Notes under the pieces: model-generated | Told to the model about the DNA's origin: nothing | Databases searched by the model: none | The model's input: the letters and a program-made list of their open reading frames with translations, nothing else | In this document: positions 12,386-23,982 of the stretch, in pieces | How positions within the stretch are numbered: position 1 is the stretch's first letter | How the letters are laid out: the number at the start of each line of letters is the position of its first letter | Assembly (NCBI RefSeq): GCF_017104565.1 | Contig: NZ_JAAGPD010000007.1 | Location: forward strand, 124,001-188,000 | Direction: 5' to 3' | From: Paraburkholderia sp. Tr-20389 | GTDB lineage: Bacteria > Pseudomonadota > Gammaproteobacteria > Burkholderiales > Burkholderiaceae | DNA length: 64,000 nucleotides | Made by a program: the position numbers and the translations under genes

Positions 12386-13603
12386 TCAGCCTTGCAGCGA
12401 GCGGCAGAAATCGACGATGCGCTGCACGCCCTCCGTGCATTCGTCGACGCCCGCGACCAGCGCGAGGCGGACGAAATCGCGGCCGGGGTTCGTGTCGTGC
12501 GCGGTGCGCGCGAGATACGAACCGGGCAGAACCGTCACATTATAGTCGGCGTACAGGCGCTGGGCGAACGCGGTATCCGAGAGCCCCGTGCGCGCGACGT
12601 TCGCCCATAGATAGAACGCGGCGTCGGGCAGCTTGACGTCGAGCACACCGGCGAGCATCGGCGTCACCGTCGAAAACTTCTGCACGTACATCGCGCGGTT
12701 TTCGCGCACGTGCGTTTCGTCGTTCCAGGCGGCGATGCTGGCCGTCTGATAGACGGTCGACAGCGCCGCGCCGTGATAGGTGCGGTACAGCAGGAACTGC
12801 TTGAGGATCGACGCATCGCCCGCGACGAAGCCCGAGCGCATGCCCGGCACGTTCGAGCGCTTCGACAGGCTCGACAGCATCACGAGCCGCTCGAAGCCGC
12901 GGCCGAGCTTGTGCGCCGCTTCCAGCCCGCCGAGGGGCGGCCGCGATTCGTCGAAATAGATCTCGGAGTAGCATTCATCGGACGCGATCACGAAGCCGTG
13001 ACGGTCCGACAGATCGAACAGTTCGCGCCAGTCGTCGAGCGTCAGCACGGCGCCCGTCGGGTTGCCGGGCGAACAGACGTACAGCAGCTGCGTGCGTGCC
13101 CAGACGTCGCCGGGGATGGCCGAGTAGTCGCAGGCGAAGTTGCGCTTCGGGTCGCTGTTGGCGAAGTACGGCTGCGCGCCCGCCAGCAGCGCCGCGCCTT
13201 CGTAGATTTGATAGAACGGGTTCGGACAGAGTACGATCGCAGGCTCGCCGCCGGCGTTTTTCTTCGGGTCGATCACCGTCTGCGCAAGCGCGAACAGCGC
13301 CTCGCGCGAGCCTGCCACGGGCAGCACCTGCGTGGCGGCGTCGACGGGCGGCAGGTTGTAGCGCGTCGTGACCCACTTCGCGATCGCCTCGCGCAGCGCC
13401 GGTGCGCCGACGGTGGCCGGATAGGCCGCGAGACCGCCGAGCGAATCGATCACCGCGTTGCGGATCAGTTCGGGCGTCGGATGTTTCGGTTCGCCGATCC
13501 CGAAGCTGATGTGCGGGAGGTGCGCAGGCGGCGTGACGTCCTTGAAGAGCAGGCGCAGCTTTTCGAAGGGATAAGGCTGAAGGGAGTCGAGTAGCGGGTT
13601 CAC
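12386..13603 (-). CDS. dapC: Succinyldiaminopimelate transaminase
   Basis: Class I/II PLP aminotransferase of 405 residues that makes N-succinyl-LL-diaminopimelate from the keto acid using glutamate. Visible features are the nucleotide-like pocket [11 protein letters not shown], the substrate-binding [11 protein letters not shown], the PLP-contacting [11 protein letters not shown], and the Schiff-base lysine in [16 protein letters not shown]. The start is GTG at 13603 ([16 protein letters not shown]), since upstream in-frame sequence is low-complexity and unlike the family. It is the first gene of the dapC-dapD-yffB-dapE-prmB cluster, with 92 bp to dapD. Confidence 0.94.
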   Translation of the reverse strand: MNPLLDSLQPYPFEKLRLLFKDVTPPAHLPHISFGIGEPKHPTPELIRNAVIDSLGGLAAYPATVGAPALREAIAKWVTTRYNLPPVDAATQVLPVAGSREALFALAQTVIDPKKNAGGEPAIVLCPNPFYQIYEGAALLAGAQPYFANSDPKRNFACDYSAIPGDVWARTQLLYVCSPGNPTGAVLTLDDWRELFDLSDRHGFVIASDECYSEIYFDESRPPLGGLEAAHKLGRGFERLVMLSSLSKRSNVPGMRSGFVAGDASILKQFLLYRTYHGAALSTVYQTASIAAWNDETHVRENRAMYVQKFSTVTPMLAGVLDVKLPDAAFYLWANVARTGLSDTAFAQRLYADYNVTVLPGSYLARTAHDTNPGRDFVRLALVAGVDECTEGVQRIVDFCRSLQG

Positions 13604-14006
13604 TTGGCGGTTCGGGCGTGGGTTCGGCGTGACTGACGCAGGTGAAGGCGGCGCGCGGCGGCCATCAGCGCGAAGGCCGGATGCGTTGGCATCCCGGCGG
13701 CTGACGGCACGGGCGACGAGTGACCGATTATAGCGTGTCGGGCAGCCACGGCACGGCGCATCGTCCGATTGGACAAGGCTTTGCGGTGCCGATGGCACGC
13801 ACGCCGCGATGGCGCGAAGGACATGAACGGCGCGATGCGCGCGTCGCGTCGAAAATAACTGGAGACGCAATGCGGGCGGTATCCCGACGTAACGATAAAG
13901 CATTCAGCGGCAACGGCCGGCAGCGACTACGCGCCGCCGTTCTCAGCAACACACGAGGCAGACAGGCAATGCAACACAGGCTGGACATCGGCGGGAGCGC
14001 CGCACG
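13604..14006. other. Divergent intergenic region between dapC and the EamA transporter
   Basis: A 403-bp gap. It holds a TATAAT hexamer on the minus strand (13727-13732), a candidate -10 for dapC although no good -35 lies at the right distance. On the plus strand it contains a possible leader reading frame from 13870. Nothing else was recognised. Confidence 0.4.
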
Positions 14007-14010
14007 ATGA
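13870..14010 (+). CDS. Possible 46-residue leader ORF coupled to the EamA transporter
   Basis: ATG at 13870 is preceded by GGAG at a spacing of 5 bases, and the frame ends in a TGA that overlaps the transporter ATG (ATGA, 14007-14010). The predicted peptide is Arg-rich and starts MRAVSRRNDKAF. It has no recognisable domain. The good ribosome binding site and stop-start overlap are the only support. It may be a translational-coupling leader or chance. Confidence 0.25.
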   Translation: MRAVSRRNDKAFSGNGRQRLRAAVLSNTRGRQAMQHRLDIGGSAAR

Positions 14011-14996
14011 ATCTCTCGCTTCGCAATGCGTGGCCCACGCTCGCCATCATGATGGGCGCGTCCGTATGGGGCATGGTCTGGTATCCGCTGCGCATGCTCA
14101 ACGCGCTCGGCGTGACGGGCACGGCAGCGAGCGCGCTGACGAGCGGCGCCGGCTGCCTGTTCGTGCTGCTGGTGCGGCGCAGTGCGATCAAAACGGTGCG
14201 CTGGCACTGGCTGCTGCCCGCGCTCGCGCTGTTCGCCGGTATCACGAACCTCGGCTTCGTATGGGGCGCGATTCACGGCCAGGTGATGCGCGTGCTGCTG
14301 CTGTTCTATCTGACGCCCGCCTGGACCGCGTTGTTCGCGCATTTCATCCTGCACGAACGGCTGACGTGGTCGGGCGCCGGGCTCGCGGCGCTGTCGCTGG
14401 CGGGCGCGATGATGATGCTGTGGTCGCCGCAACTGGGGCTGCCCGTGCCCGGCAGCCTGGCCGAATGGGCGGGGCTCGCGGCGGGGATGTCGTTCGCAAT
14501 GAGCAACGTGCTGATCCTCAAGACGAGCCGCGAGTTGCCGGACATGCGCGCCGAGATGCGCACGGCCGTGATTTTCGGCGGCGCGGCGATCTTCGGCGCG
14601 TGCGCATCGTTCTTCGAATCGATGCCGGCTGCGCCCGCGGGCGCGCACGTCGGCGAGGTCATGCTGCTCGTGCTCGGGATCGGCTTCGTGCTCGCGACCA
14701 ACAACATGCTCGTGCAGTACGGGCTCGCGCGCGTGCCGGCGAATCGCGCGTCGATCATCATGCTGTTCGAGATCGTCGTGACGGCGCTCACGGCGTGGCT
14801 GTTCGCCGGCGAAGTGCCCGGCCCGCGCGAATGGGCGGGCGGCGCGTGCATCGTGCTGGCCTCGGCGCTGTCGAGTTGGGTGCATCGCGCGAAGCCCGGC
14901 GCAGCGGCGGGCGCCGAAGGAACTGGCAACCCGGAGGACAACCCCGACGCAAACCGGGATGGCAACGGTAAGAATCGCCCACGCGCGATGGTATGA
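14007..14996 (+). CDS. EamA/DMT family transporter
   Basis: A 329-residue inner-membrane protein with about ten hydrophobic helices in two EamA repeats (roughly residues 8-140 and 150-290). Features include the segment ASVWGMVWYPLRML in helix 1 and ERLTWSGAGLAALSLAGAMMMLW at the end of repeat 1. The C-terminal 40 residues are hydrophilic and Asn/Gly-rich, probably cytoplasmic. Drug/metabolite exporters of this kind carry amino acids, nucleosides or similar; the substrate cannot be read from sequence. It precedes smc by 166 bp. Confidence 0.85.
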   Translation: MNLSLRNAWPTLAIMMGASVWGMVWYPLRMLNALGVTGTAASALTSGAGCLFVLLVRRSAIKTVRWHWLLPALALFAGITNLGFVWGAIHGQVMRVLLLFYLTPAWTALFAHFILHERLTWSGAGLAALSLAGAMMMLWSPQLGLPVPGSLAEWAGLAAGMSFAMSNVLILKTSRELPDMRAEMRTAVIFGGAAIFGACASFFESMPAAPAGAHVGEVMLLVLGIGFVLATNNMLVQYGLARVPANRASIIMLFEIVVTALTAWLFAGEVPGPREWAGGACIVLASALSSWVHRAKPGAAAGAEGTGNPEDNPDANRDGNGKNRPRAMV

Positions 14997-15162
14997 TTGC
15001 CCCTCATTGGCCAGCGGTGCAGCGTAGGGCGCGCCGCGGCGCCGGAATCGCAGCGGGCTCGCGCCACGTTGTGCCGCTTGACGGGCAGGGAGCCGCAGGC
15101 GGTTCGCACATCGAACCCGCGCGTTCCGTTTCCATAAATTATTTTCAAACAGCGATATCGCC

Positions 15163-18100
15163 GTGCGTCTGACCTCGATCAAACTCGCTGGCTTCAAGTC
15201 ATTCGTCGATCCCACGCATTTCCAGGTTCCGGGCCAGCTTGTCGGCGTGGTCGGTCCCAACGGTTGCGGCAAGTCCAACATCATCGATGCCGTGCGCTGG
15301 GTGCTCGGCGAATCGCGCGCCTCGGAGCTGCGCGGCGAGTCGATGCAGGACGTGATCTTCAACGGCTCGACGGCCCGCAAGCCGGGTAGCCGCGCCAGCG
15401 TCGAACTCGTATTCGACAACGCCGACGGCCGTGCCGCCGGCCAGTGGGGCCAGTATGCCGAAATCGCCGTCAAACGCGTGCTCACGCGCGACGGCACCTC
15501 GAGCTACTACATCAACAATCTTCCGGCACGCCGCCGCGACATCCAGGACATCTTCCTCGGCACGGGCCTCGGGCCGCGCGCCTACGCGATCATCGGACAG
15601 GGCATGATCTCGCGGATCATCGAGGCGAAGCCCGAAGAGCTGCGCGTGTTCCTCGAAGAAGCCGCGGGCGTGTCGAAGTACAAGGAACGTCGCCGCGAAA
15701 CCGAGAACCGTCTGCACGACACGCGCGAGAATCTGACGCGCGTCGAAGATATCGTCCGCGAACTCACGACGAATCTGGAAAAGCTCGAAGCGCAGGCCGT
15801 CGTCGCAACGAAGTTCAAGGATCTGCAGGCCGAAGGCGAAGAGAAGCAGCGTCTGTTGTGGCTGCTGCGCAGGAACGAAGCGGGCACCGAGCAGGACAAG
15901 CAGAAGCGCGCGATCGAACAGGCGCAGATCGACCTCGAAGCGCACACCGCGAAACTGCGCGAAGTCGAAGCGCAACTGGAAACGCTGCGCGTCGCGCACT
16001 ATTCGGCCAGCGACGCGATGCAGGGCGCGCAAGGCGCGCTCTACGAAGCGAACGCCGAGGTGAGCCGCCTCGAAGCCGAAATCAAGTTCATCGTCGAGTC
16101 GCGCAACCGTGTGCAGGCGCAGATCGCCGCGTTGACGGCGCAGCGCGAGCAGTGGCTCGTGCAGGCGCAGAAAGCGCAGGACGATCTCGAAGACGCGGAA
16201 ATCCAGCTCGGCGAAGGCGAAGAGAAGGCCGTCATCGCCGAAGAGGCGGCGGCCGCGAAGCACGACGCGATGCCCGCGCTCGAAGCGCGTTGGCGCGATG
16301 CGCAGTCGCAGCTGAACGAGGAACGCGCCGGCATCGCGCAGACCGAGCAGTCGATCAAGCTCGAAGCCGCGCATCAGCGCAACGCCGACCAGCAATTGCA
16401 GCAGTTGCAGCAGCGCCAGGAGCGTCTGAAGACGGAAGCGGGCGGCCTCGATGCGCCGGACGAAGCGCAGCTCGAAGAACTGCGCATGCAGCTCGCCGAG
16501 CACGAAGAAATTCTGCGCGAAGCACAGGAACGCCTCGCCGACGCGCAGGACACGCTGCCGCGTCTCGACGGCGAGCGCCGCGCCGCGCAGGAGCGCGTGC
16601 AGGCCGAAAGCGCGCAGATCCATCAGCTCGAAGCGCGCCTCGCCGCATTGCGCCAGTTGCAGGAGAACGTGCAGACGGAAGGCAAGATCCAGCCATGGCT
16701 CGACAAGCACGAGCTGGGCGCGCTGCCGCGTCTGTGGAAGAAGCTGCATGTCGAAGCCGGTTGGGAAACCGCGCTCGAATCGGTGCTGCGCGAGCGCCTT
16801 GCCGCGCTGGAAGTGTCGAACCTCGACTGGGTGAAACACTTCGTCAGCGACGCGCCGCCCGCGAAGCTGGCGTTCTACGCGCCGCCGGCGGCAGGGCAGC
16901 CCGTCGCGGCGCCGGCGTCGCTGCGGCCGCTGCTGTCGCTGGTGCGAATCGACGATGCCGGCATCCGCGCCGTGCTCAACGACTGGCTCGGTAACGCATT
17001 CGTCGCTGACGATCTGCCGCAGGCACTGTCGATGCGCGCGCAATTGCCGGAAGGCGGCGCGTTCGTCGTCAAGGCGGGCCACGTGGTGACGCGCGTCGGC
17101 GTGCAGTTGTACGCGGCGGATTCCGAGCAGGCGGGCATGCTCGCGCGCCAGCAGGAAATCGAAAACCTCACGCGTCAGGTGCGCGCGCAGGCGTTGCTCG
17201 CCGAAGAGGCGAAGGCAGCGGCGATTCGCGCGGAAGCCGCGCATACGCAGGCTTCGAATGCGTTGGCCGAAGTGCGCCAGCAAGCCGAACGCGCGACCCA
17301 GCGCGTTCACGCGCTGCAAATGGACGTGCTCAAGCTCACGCAGGCGCACGAGCGCTACACGCAGCGCAGCACGCAGATCAGCGAGGAACTCGAAGAGATC
17401 ACCGCGCAGGTCGACGAGCAGCGTGCGTTGCGCGCGGAGTCGGAAGCGAACTTCGAGCGGCACGATGCCGAACTCGCCGAATTGCAGGCGCGTTTCGAAG
17501 ACAATCAGCTCGCGTTCGAATCGCTCGACGAAGAACTGAGCAACGCGCGCAACGGCGCGCGCGATCTCGACCGCGCCGCCACCGATGCGCGCTTCGCCGC
17601 ACGCAACATGGCGAACCGGATCGACGAACTGAAGCGCAGCATTCAGGTCGCGCACGAGCAGAGCGAACGCGTGGCCGGCTCGCTCGAAGACGCGCGCGCG
17701 GAACTCGAAACGATCAACGAGCAGACGGCGCATACAGGCCTGCAGGACGCGCTGGATATTCGCCGTGTGAAGGAAGAAGCGCTGCACGCTGCGCGTCTCG
17801 AACTTGACGATCTGACCGCGAAGCTGCGTGCATCGGACGAACTGCGTCTGACGACGGAGCGCTCGTTGCAGCCGCTGCGTGACCGCATCACCGAGTTGCA
17901 ACTGAAAGAGCAGGCCGCGCGCCTGAACGCCGAGCAGTTCATCGAACAACTGACGGCCGCGGGCGTCGACGAAGCCGAACTTCAGGCGAAGCTCACGCCG
18001 GACATGAAGCCGTCGTACCTGCAGGGCGAAGTGACGCGCATCAACAACGCGATCGCGGCGCTCGGTCCCGTCAACATGGCCGCGCTCGACGAGCTGAAGG

Positions 18101-18681
18101 CGGCGAAGGAACGCAAGACGTTCCTCGACGCACAATCGGCCGACCTGACGAACGCAATCGAAACGCTCGAAGACGCGATCCGCAAGATCGACCAGGAAAC
18201 GCGCACGCTGCTGCAAGGCACGTTCGACCAGGTGAATCACCATTTCGGCGAGCTGTTCCCGCGTCTGTTCGGCGGCGGCCAGGCGAAGCTGATCATGACG
18301 GGCGACGAGATTCTCGATGCCGGCGTGCAGGTAATGGCACAGCCGCCGGGCAAGAAGAACTCGACGATTCACCTGCTGTCGGGCGGCGAAAAGGCGCTCA
18401 CGGCGACGGCTCTCGTGTTCGCGATGTTCCAGCTGAATCCGGCGCCGTTCTGTCTGCTGGACGAGGTGGACGCGCCGCTCGACGACGCGAACACCGAGCG
18501 TTTCGCGAACCTTGTGCGCGCGATGTCGGACAAAACACAGTTCCTGTTCATTTCCCACAACAAGATCGCGATGGAAATGGCGCAGCAACTGATCGGGGTG
18601 ACGATGCAGGAGCAGGGCGTCTCGCGGATCGTGGCTGTCGACATGGAAACGGCTGCGGGATTTGCCCAGAATATCGTTTAA
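15163..18681 (+). CDS. smc: Chromosome segregation protein SMC
   Basis: Structural-maintenance-of-chromosomes ATPase of 1172 residues, the core of bacterial condensin that compacts and resolves the nucleoid with ScpA and ScpB. The N-terminal Walker A is GPNGCGKS at 31-38. Long coiled coils of Glu/Gln/Ala-rich heptads span about 170-490 and 650-1000. The hinge domain lies near 510-640. The C-terminal signature LLSGGEKALTATAL and Walker B PFCLLDEVDAPLDD complete the ATPase. The start is GTG 15163, giving the family start MRLTSIKLAGFKSFVDPT. It is followed by zipA. Confidence 0.98.
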   Translation: MRLTSIKLAGFKSFVDPTHFQVPGQLVGVVGPNGCGKSNIIDAVRWVLGESRASELRGESMQDVIFNGSTARKPGSRASVELVFDNADGRAAGQWGQYAEIAVKRVLTRDGTSSYYINNLPARRRDIQDIFLGTGLGPRAYAIIGQGMISRIIEAKPEELRVFLEEAAGVSKYKERRRETENRLHDTRENLTRVEDIVRELTTNLEKLEAQAVVATKFKDLQAEGEEKQRLLWLLRRNEAGTEQDKQKRAIEQAQIDLEAHTAKLREVEAQLETLRVAHYSASDAMQGAQGALYEANAEVSRLEAEIKFIVESRNRVQAQIAALTAQREQWLVQAQKAQDDLEDAEIQLGEGEEKAVIAEEAAAAKHDAMPALEARWRDAQSQLNEERAGIAQTEQSIKLEAAHQRNADQQLQQLQQRQERLKTEAGGLDAPDEAQLEELRMQLAEHEEILREAQERLADAQDTLPRLDGERRAAQERVQAESAQIHQLEARLAALRQLQENVQTEGKIQPWLDKHELGALPRLWKKLHVEAGWETALESVLRERLAALEVSNLDWVKHFVSDAPPAKLAFYAPPAAGQPVAAPASLRPLLSLVRIDDAGIRAVLNDWLGNAFVADDLPQALSMRAQLPEGGAFVVKAGHVVTRVGVQLYAADSEQAGMLARQQEIENLTRQVRAQALLAEEAKAAAIRAEAAHTQASNALAEVRQQAERATQRVHALQMDVLKLTQAHERYTQRSTQISEELEEITAQVDEQRALRAESEANFERHDAELAELQARFEDNQLAFESLDEELSNARNGARDLDRAATDARFAARNMANRIDELKRSIQVAHEQSERVAGSLEDARAELETINEQTAHTGLQDALDIRRVKEEALHAARLELDDLTAKLRASDELRLTTERSLQPLRDRITELQLKEQAARLNAEQFIEQLTAAGVDEAELQAKLTPDMKPSYLQGEVTRINNAIAALGPVNMAALDELKAAKERKTFLDAQSADLTNAIETLEDAIRKIDQETRTLLQGTFDQVNHHFGELFPRLFGGGQAKLIMTGDEILDAGVQVMAQPPGKKNSTIHLLSGGEKALTATALVFAMFQLNPAPFCLLDEVDAPLDDANTERFANLVRAMSDKTQFLFISHNKIAMEMAQQLIGVTMQEQGVSRIVAVDMETAAGFAQNIV

Positions 18682-18862
18682 ACGTCCACCCGTGCGTCGT
18701 CCGGCGTGATGCCGGGCCGCGTGCGGGTGTTGCTGAAACAGAATTGATCTCGCTGCGCGCCTTCGCCCGCAGCGGCGGCGCGTGTCACCTTGGGTGCCGC
18801 CTGCCAGCCGCGCGAACCCGGCACGATGCGCAACGACAAAAAGAATTGCAGATGGAGCGTGC

Positions 18863-20098
18863 ATGGATGAGTTGACACTCGGTTTGATCGGCGCGGGCGC
18901 CGTGGTGGTCGGGGGTGTGGTGGTCTACAACGCGTGGCAGGGCGCCAAGGTGCGCCGCAAGATGCCGCGTCCGATGCCCGCCGATGCGGCAGAACCGCTC
19001 GCCCGGGAAGACCCGGACGAGCAGAGCCCCTTTATCGAGCCGGCGCGTCCGACGACGCGCCGCGAGTCCGCGCCGGGCGAGCAGGCTGAAGTCGCGCGGG
19101 TCGAGCCGACCTTCGGCGGCGCCGCGCCACTCGATACGCCGGCCGACATCCAGGCCGAGAACACCTCGCCCAACGGCTTCCCGGAAGAGGAAGAGGCCGT
19201 GCAGCCCGCAGGCGAACAGGTCGCGGAGGACGAGCGCAGCGAGCCGATCCTGCCCGCGGCAACGACCATTTCTTCCGCGCCGCCCGCCATCGTCGATCGC
19301 CGGATCGACTGCATCGTGCCCGTCAGGCTGTCTGCATCCGTCATGGGCGACAAGGTGCTGCCGCTCGCGCAGCGTCTGCGTCGTGCGGGCAGCAAGCCGG
19401 TGCATATCGAAGGCAAGCCGGAAGGCGGCGCATGGGAGCTGCTGCAAAACGGCGTGCGCTACGAAGAGCTGCGCGCGGCCGCGCAGCTCGCGAATCGCAG
19501 CGGTCCGCTCAACGAACTGGAGTTCTCCGAGTTCGTGACGGGTGTCCAGCAGTTCGCGGATGCGCTCGACGCCTCGCCCGAGTTTCCGGACATGATGGAA
19601 ACGGTGTCGATGGCGCGCGAACTGGACGGCTTTGCTGCGCAGTGCGACGCGCAGTTGTCGATCAACGTGCTGTCCGACGGCGCGCCATGGTCGGCGAACT
19701 ACGTGCAGGCGGTCGCGTCGCAGGACGGACTGCTGCTGTCGCGCGACGGCACCCGCTTCGTCAAGCTCGATGGGAAGCAAAGCCCCGTCTTCATGCTGCA
19801 GTTCGGCGACACCAACTTCCTGCGCGATGACCTCACGTACAAGGGCGGCCAGATGATCACGCTGGTACTCGACGTGCCCGTTGCCGATGAAGACATTCTG
19901 CCGTTCCGTCTGATGTGCGATTACGCGAAGTCGCTGGCCGAGCGCATTGGCGGGCGAGTGGTCGACGACGGACGCCGGCCGCTGCCCGAGAGCGCGTTGC
20001 TCGCCATCGAAAAGCAGTTGATGACGCTGTATGCGAAGCTCGAGCAGGCAGGCATTCCGGCCGGCTCGCCCGCGACGCGGCGATTGTTCAGCCAGTAA
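18863..20098 (+). CDS. zipA: Cell division protein ZipA-like, C-terminal FtsZ-binding domain
   Basis: A 411-residue protein with the ZipA layout: an N-terminal membrane anchor (MDELTLGLIGAGAVVVGGVV, about residues 1-25), a long Pro/Glu/Ala-rich flexible linker (about 35-150), and a C-terminal globular domain (about 150-405) that binds the FtsZ tail and tethers the Z ring to the membrane. The start at 18863 has GGAG 8 bases upstream and directly begins the anchor. It lies between smc and ligA, as zipA lies beside ligA in E. coli. The linker sequence is poorly conserved, so the call rests on architecture and context. Confidence 0.85.
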   Translation: MDELTLGLIGAGAVVVGGVVVYNAWQGAKVRRKMPRPMPADAAEPLAREDPDEQSPFIEPARPTTRRESAPGEQAEVARVEPTFGGAAPLDTPADIQAENTSPNGFPEEEEAVQPAGEQVAEDERSEPILPAATTISSAPPAIVDRRIDCIVPVRLSASVMGDKVLPLAQRLRRAGSKPVHIEGKPEGGAWELLQNGVRYEELRAAAQLANRSGPLNELEFSEFVTGVQQFADALDASPEFPDMMETVSMARELDGFAAQCDAQLSINVLSDGAPWSANYVQAVASQDGLLLSRDGTRFVKLDGKQSPVFMLQFGDTNFLRDDLTYKGGQMITLVLDVPVADEDILPFRLMCDYAKSLAERIGGRVVDDGRRPLPESALLAIEKQLMTLYAKLEQAGIPAGSPATRRLFSQ

Positions 20099-20143
20099 GC
20101 GCAGCCAGCAAGCTGCCTGGCGCTGCTTCTGCCGCCACCGATG

Positions 20144-20183
20144 AACCGCCTGATGCATGTCGTTGCTTCAGGCGGTTTTCATT
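20144..20183 (+). terminator. Rho-independent terminator after zipA
   Basis: A 10-bp stem AACCGCCTGA / TCAGGCGGTT (20144-20153 with 20168-20177), a 14-base loop and a T-rich tail TTTTCATTT. It ends the smc-zipA transcript and separates it from the convergent hydrolase gene. Confidence 0.75.
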
Positions 20184-20237
20184 TGAGCCTTCCTGTTCGC
20201 GATCGCGCCGTGCCGTGTAGTGCGGCCCGCATCGACC

Positions 20238-21068
20238 TCATCCCACATCGTCCTGCCACGGCTGACCGCTGATCCACGCCTTGATCGCGGTGACCACGGC
20301 CTCATCCCTTCCATAGAAACCGTGATGCGACAGCGCCTCGCAGGGTTCGCCGCGCGCGTCGCCGCCATGCACGGTGATCAACGCGTACTGGCTGCTCTCG
20401 GCAATGCGTCTGAGCGCTTCGTATGAACAGAGGAAGCAGCCGTCGTCGGCGTGATGCACGAAGAGCTGACGCGCATGGATCGCGCCGTAGTCGAACCCGA
20501 TCAGCGGCGTGGCCTGGCCGCGTGCCGGGCTGCTGAGCGTCGACGTATGCACGACGGCGTCCCATACGTCGGGCAACGCGCGGCCCGCATAGGCCGTGGA
20601 GATCGTGCCGCGACTGGTGCCGACCAGCACGAGCTTCGCCTGCGGAAAGCGCTTGCGCAGATCCGCTGCAATCTGCGCGAGATCCTGAGCGGCGCGCGGC
20701 GACGCGCGGAACGCATCCGAGTAACCGCCGGGTTGATCGGACGGCGCATCGACGATGGCCGTCGCGAACTGGTCATCGACAAACAGGTGCCGTGCGCGAA
20801 TCAGAAAGTTGTTCTTCTCGCGCAGACGGATCGCGCCGTCGGGCTGTTGCGACAGTTCGAGATTGCCCTTGCTGCCCGGCAGCATCACCAGTACCCAGTG
20901 CGGCTGGCTGCCATCCTGTTGCGTCAGCAGATAGGCGATGGACGCGCCTTGCGCGAGCGGCACGTCGATCACCTGTTCGCCGGCGATTGCGTCGGCTGGC
21001 CGCAAGACGGCGAGCACGGCCAGCAGCCAGAACAGGCGGCACATGAAACGGAGAGCGGAGGCGGACAT
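20238..21068 (-). CDS. Secreted alpha/beta hydrolase, unknown substrate
   Basis: A 276-residue protein with an N-terminal signal peptide (positive start, hydrophobic FWLLAVLAVL, Ala-rich cleavage near residue 28), so probably periplasmic. The nucleophile elbow is LVGTSRGTIS (G-x-S-x-G). Likely acid and histidine residues are in LFVHHADDGCFLCSYE and ALSHHGFYG. A pair of cysteines (CFLC) could form a disulfide. The start was placed at 21068 because it begins the signal peptide. The gene is inverted between zipA and ligA, unlike its neighbours. I do not recognise a specific function. Confidence 0.75.
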   Translation of the reverse strand: MSASALRFMCRLFWLLAVLAVLRPADAIAGEQVIDVPLAQGASIAYLLTQQDGSQPHWVLVMLPGSKGNLELSQQPDGAIRLREKNNFLIRARHLFVDDQFATAIVDAPSDQPGGYSDAFRASPRAAQDLAQIAADLRKRFPQAKLVLVGTSRGTISTAYAGRALPDVWDAVVHTSTLSSPARGQATPLIGFDYGAIHARQLFVHHADDGCFLCSYEALRRIAESSQYALITVHGGDARGEPCEALSHHGFYGRDEAVVTAIKAWISGQPWQDDVG

Positions 21069-21180
21069 AACGATGGATTCTCCCGGTCGATGCGTGCCCG
21101 TGTGGGTGGTCGGCACGCGATGGACGGCAGACCACACGGTCGCATTGCGGGTCGCGCGCTGTCAACGATTTGCACGTGAA

Positions 21181-21196
21181 CTGGCCGATCGGCCAG
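21181..21196. repeat. Palindrome CTGGCCGATCGGCCAG upstream of ligA
   Basis: A perfect 16-bp inverted repeat between the divergent hydrolase and ligA genes. A related half-degenerate copy (CTGGCCATCCGGCCGA) starts exactly 60 bp downstream at 21241, and another similar site lies upstream of the glutathione peroxidase gene. Possible operator; no regulator is identified. Confidence 0.4.
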
Positions 21197-21278
21197 GACG
21201 TGTAGGAATGCGTGGCGGTTGGGTTTGCGCGCGTACGAAACTGGCCATCCGGCCGATGCGACAGAAAGCGCTTCCTGA

Positions 21279-23902
<2,624 letters not shown>

Positions 23903-23917
23903 GCTTCAGATGCCGAT

Positions 23918-23957
23918 AAAAAAGCCCGCAACCAGTCGGTTCGCGGGCTTTTTCTTT
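23918..23957. terminator. Bidirectional terminator between def and rluB
   Basis: A GCCCGC / GCGGGC stem flanked by an A-run upstream and a T-run downstream (GGGCTTTTTCTTTT). It lies between the convergent def and rluB genes and reads as a terminator in both directions. Confidence 0.85.
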
Positions 23958-23982
23958 TGCCTGGCACAGCACGCAGTCGCGC

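Noticed and set aside
15199-18864. 1221-codon open frame antisense to smc
   Set aside because: Shadow of smc coiled-coil codons; no recognisable protein and extends past smc without a start signal.
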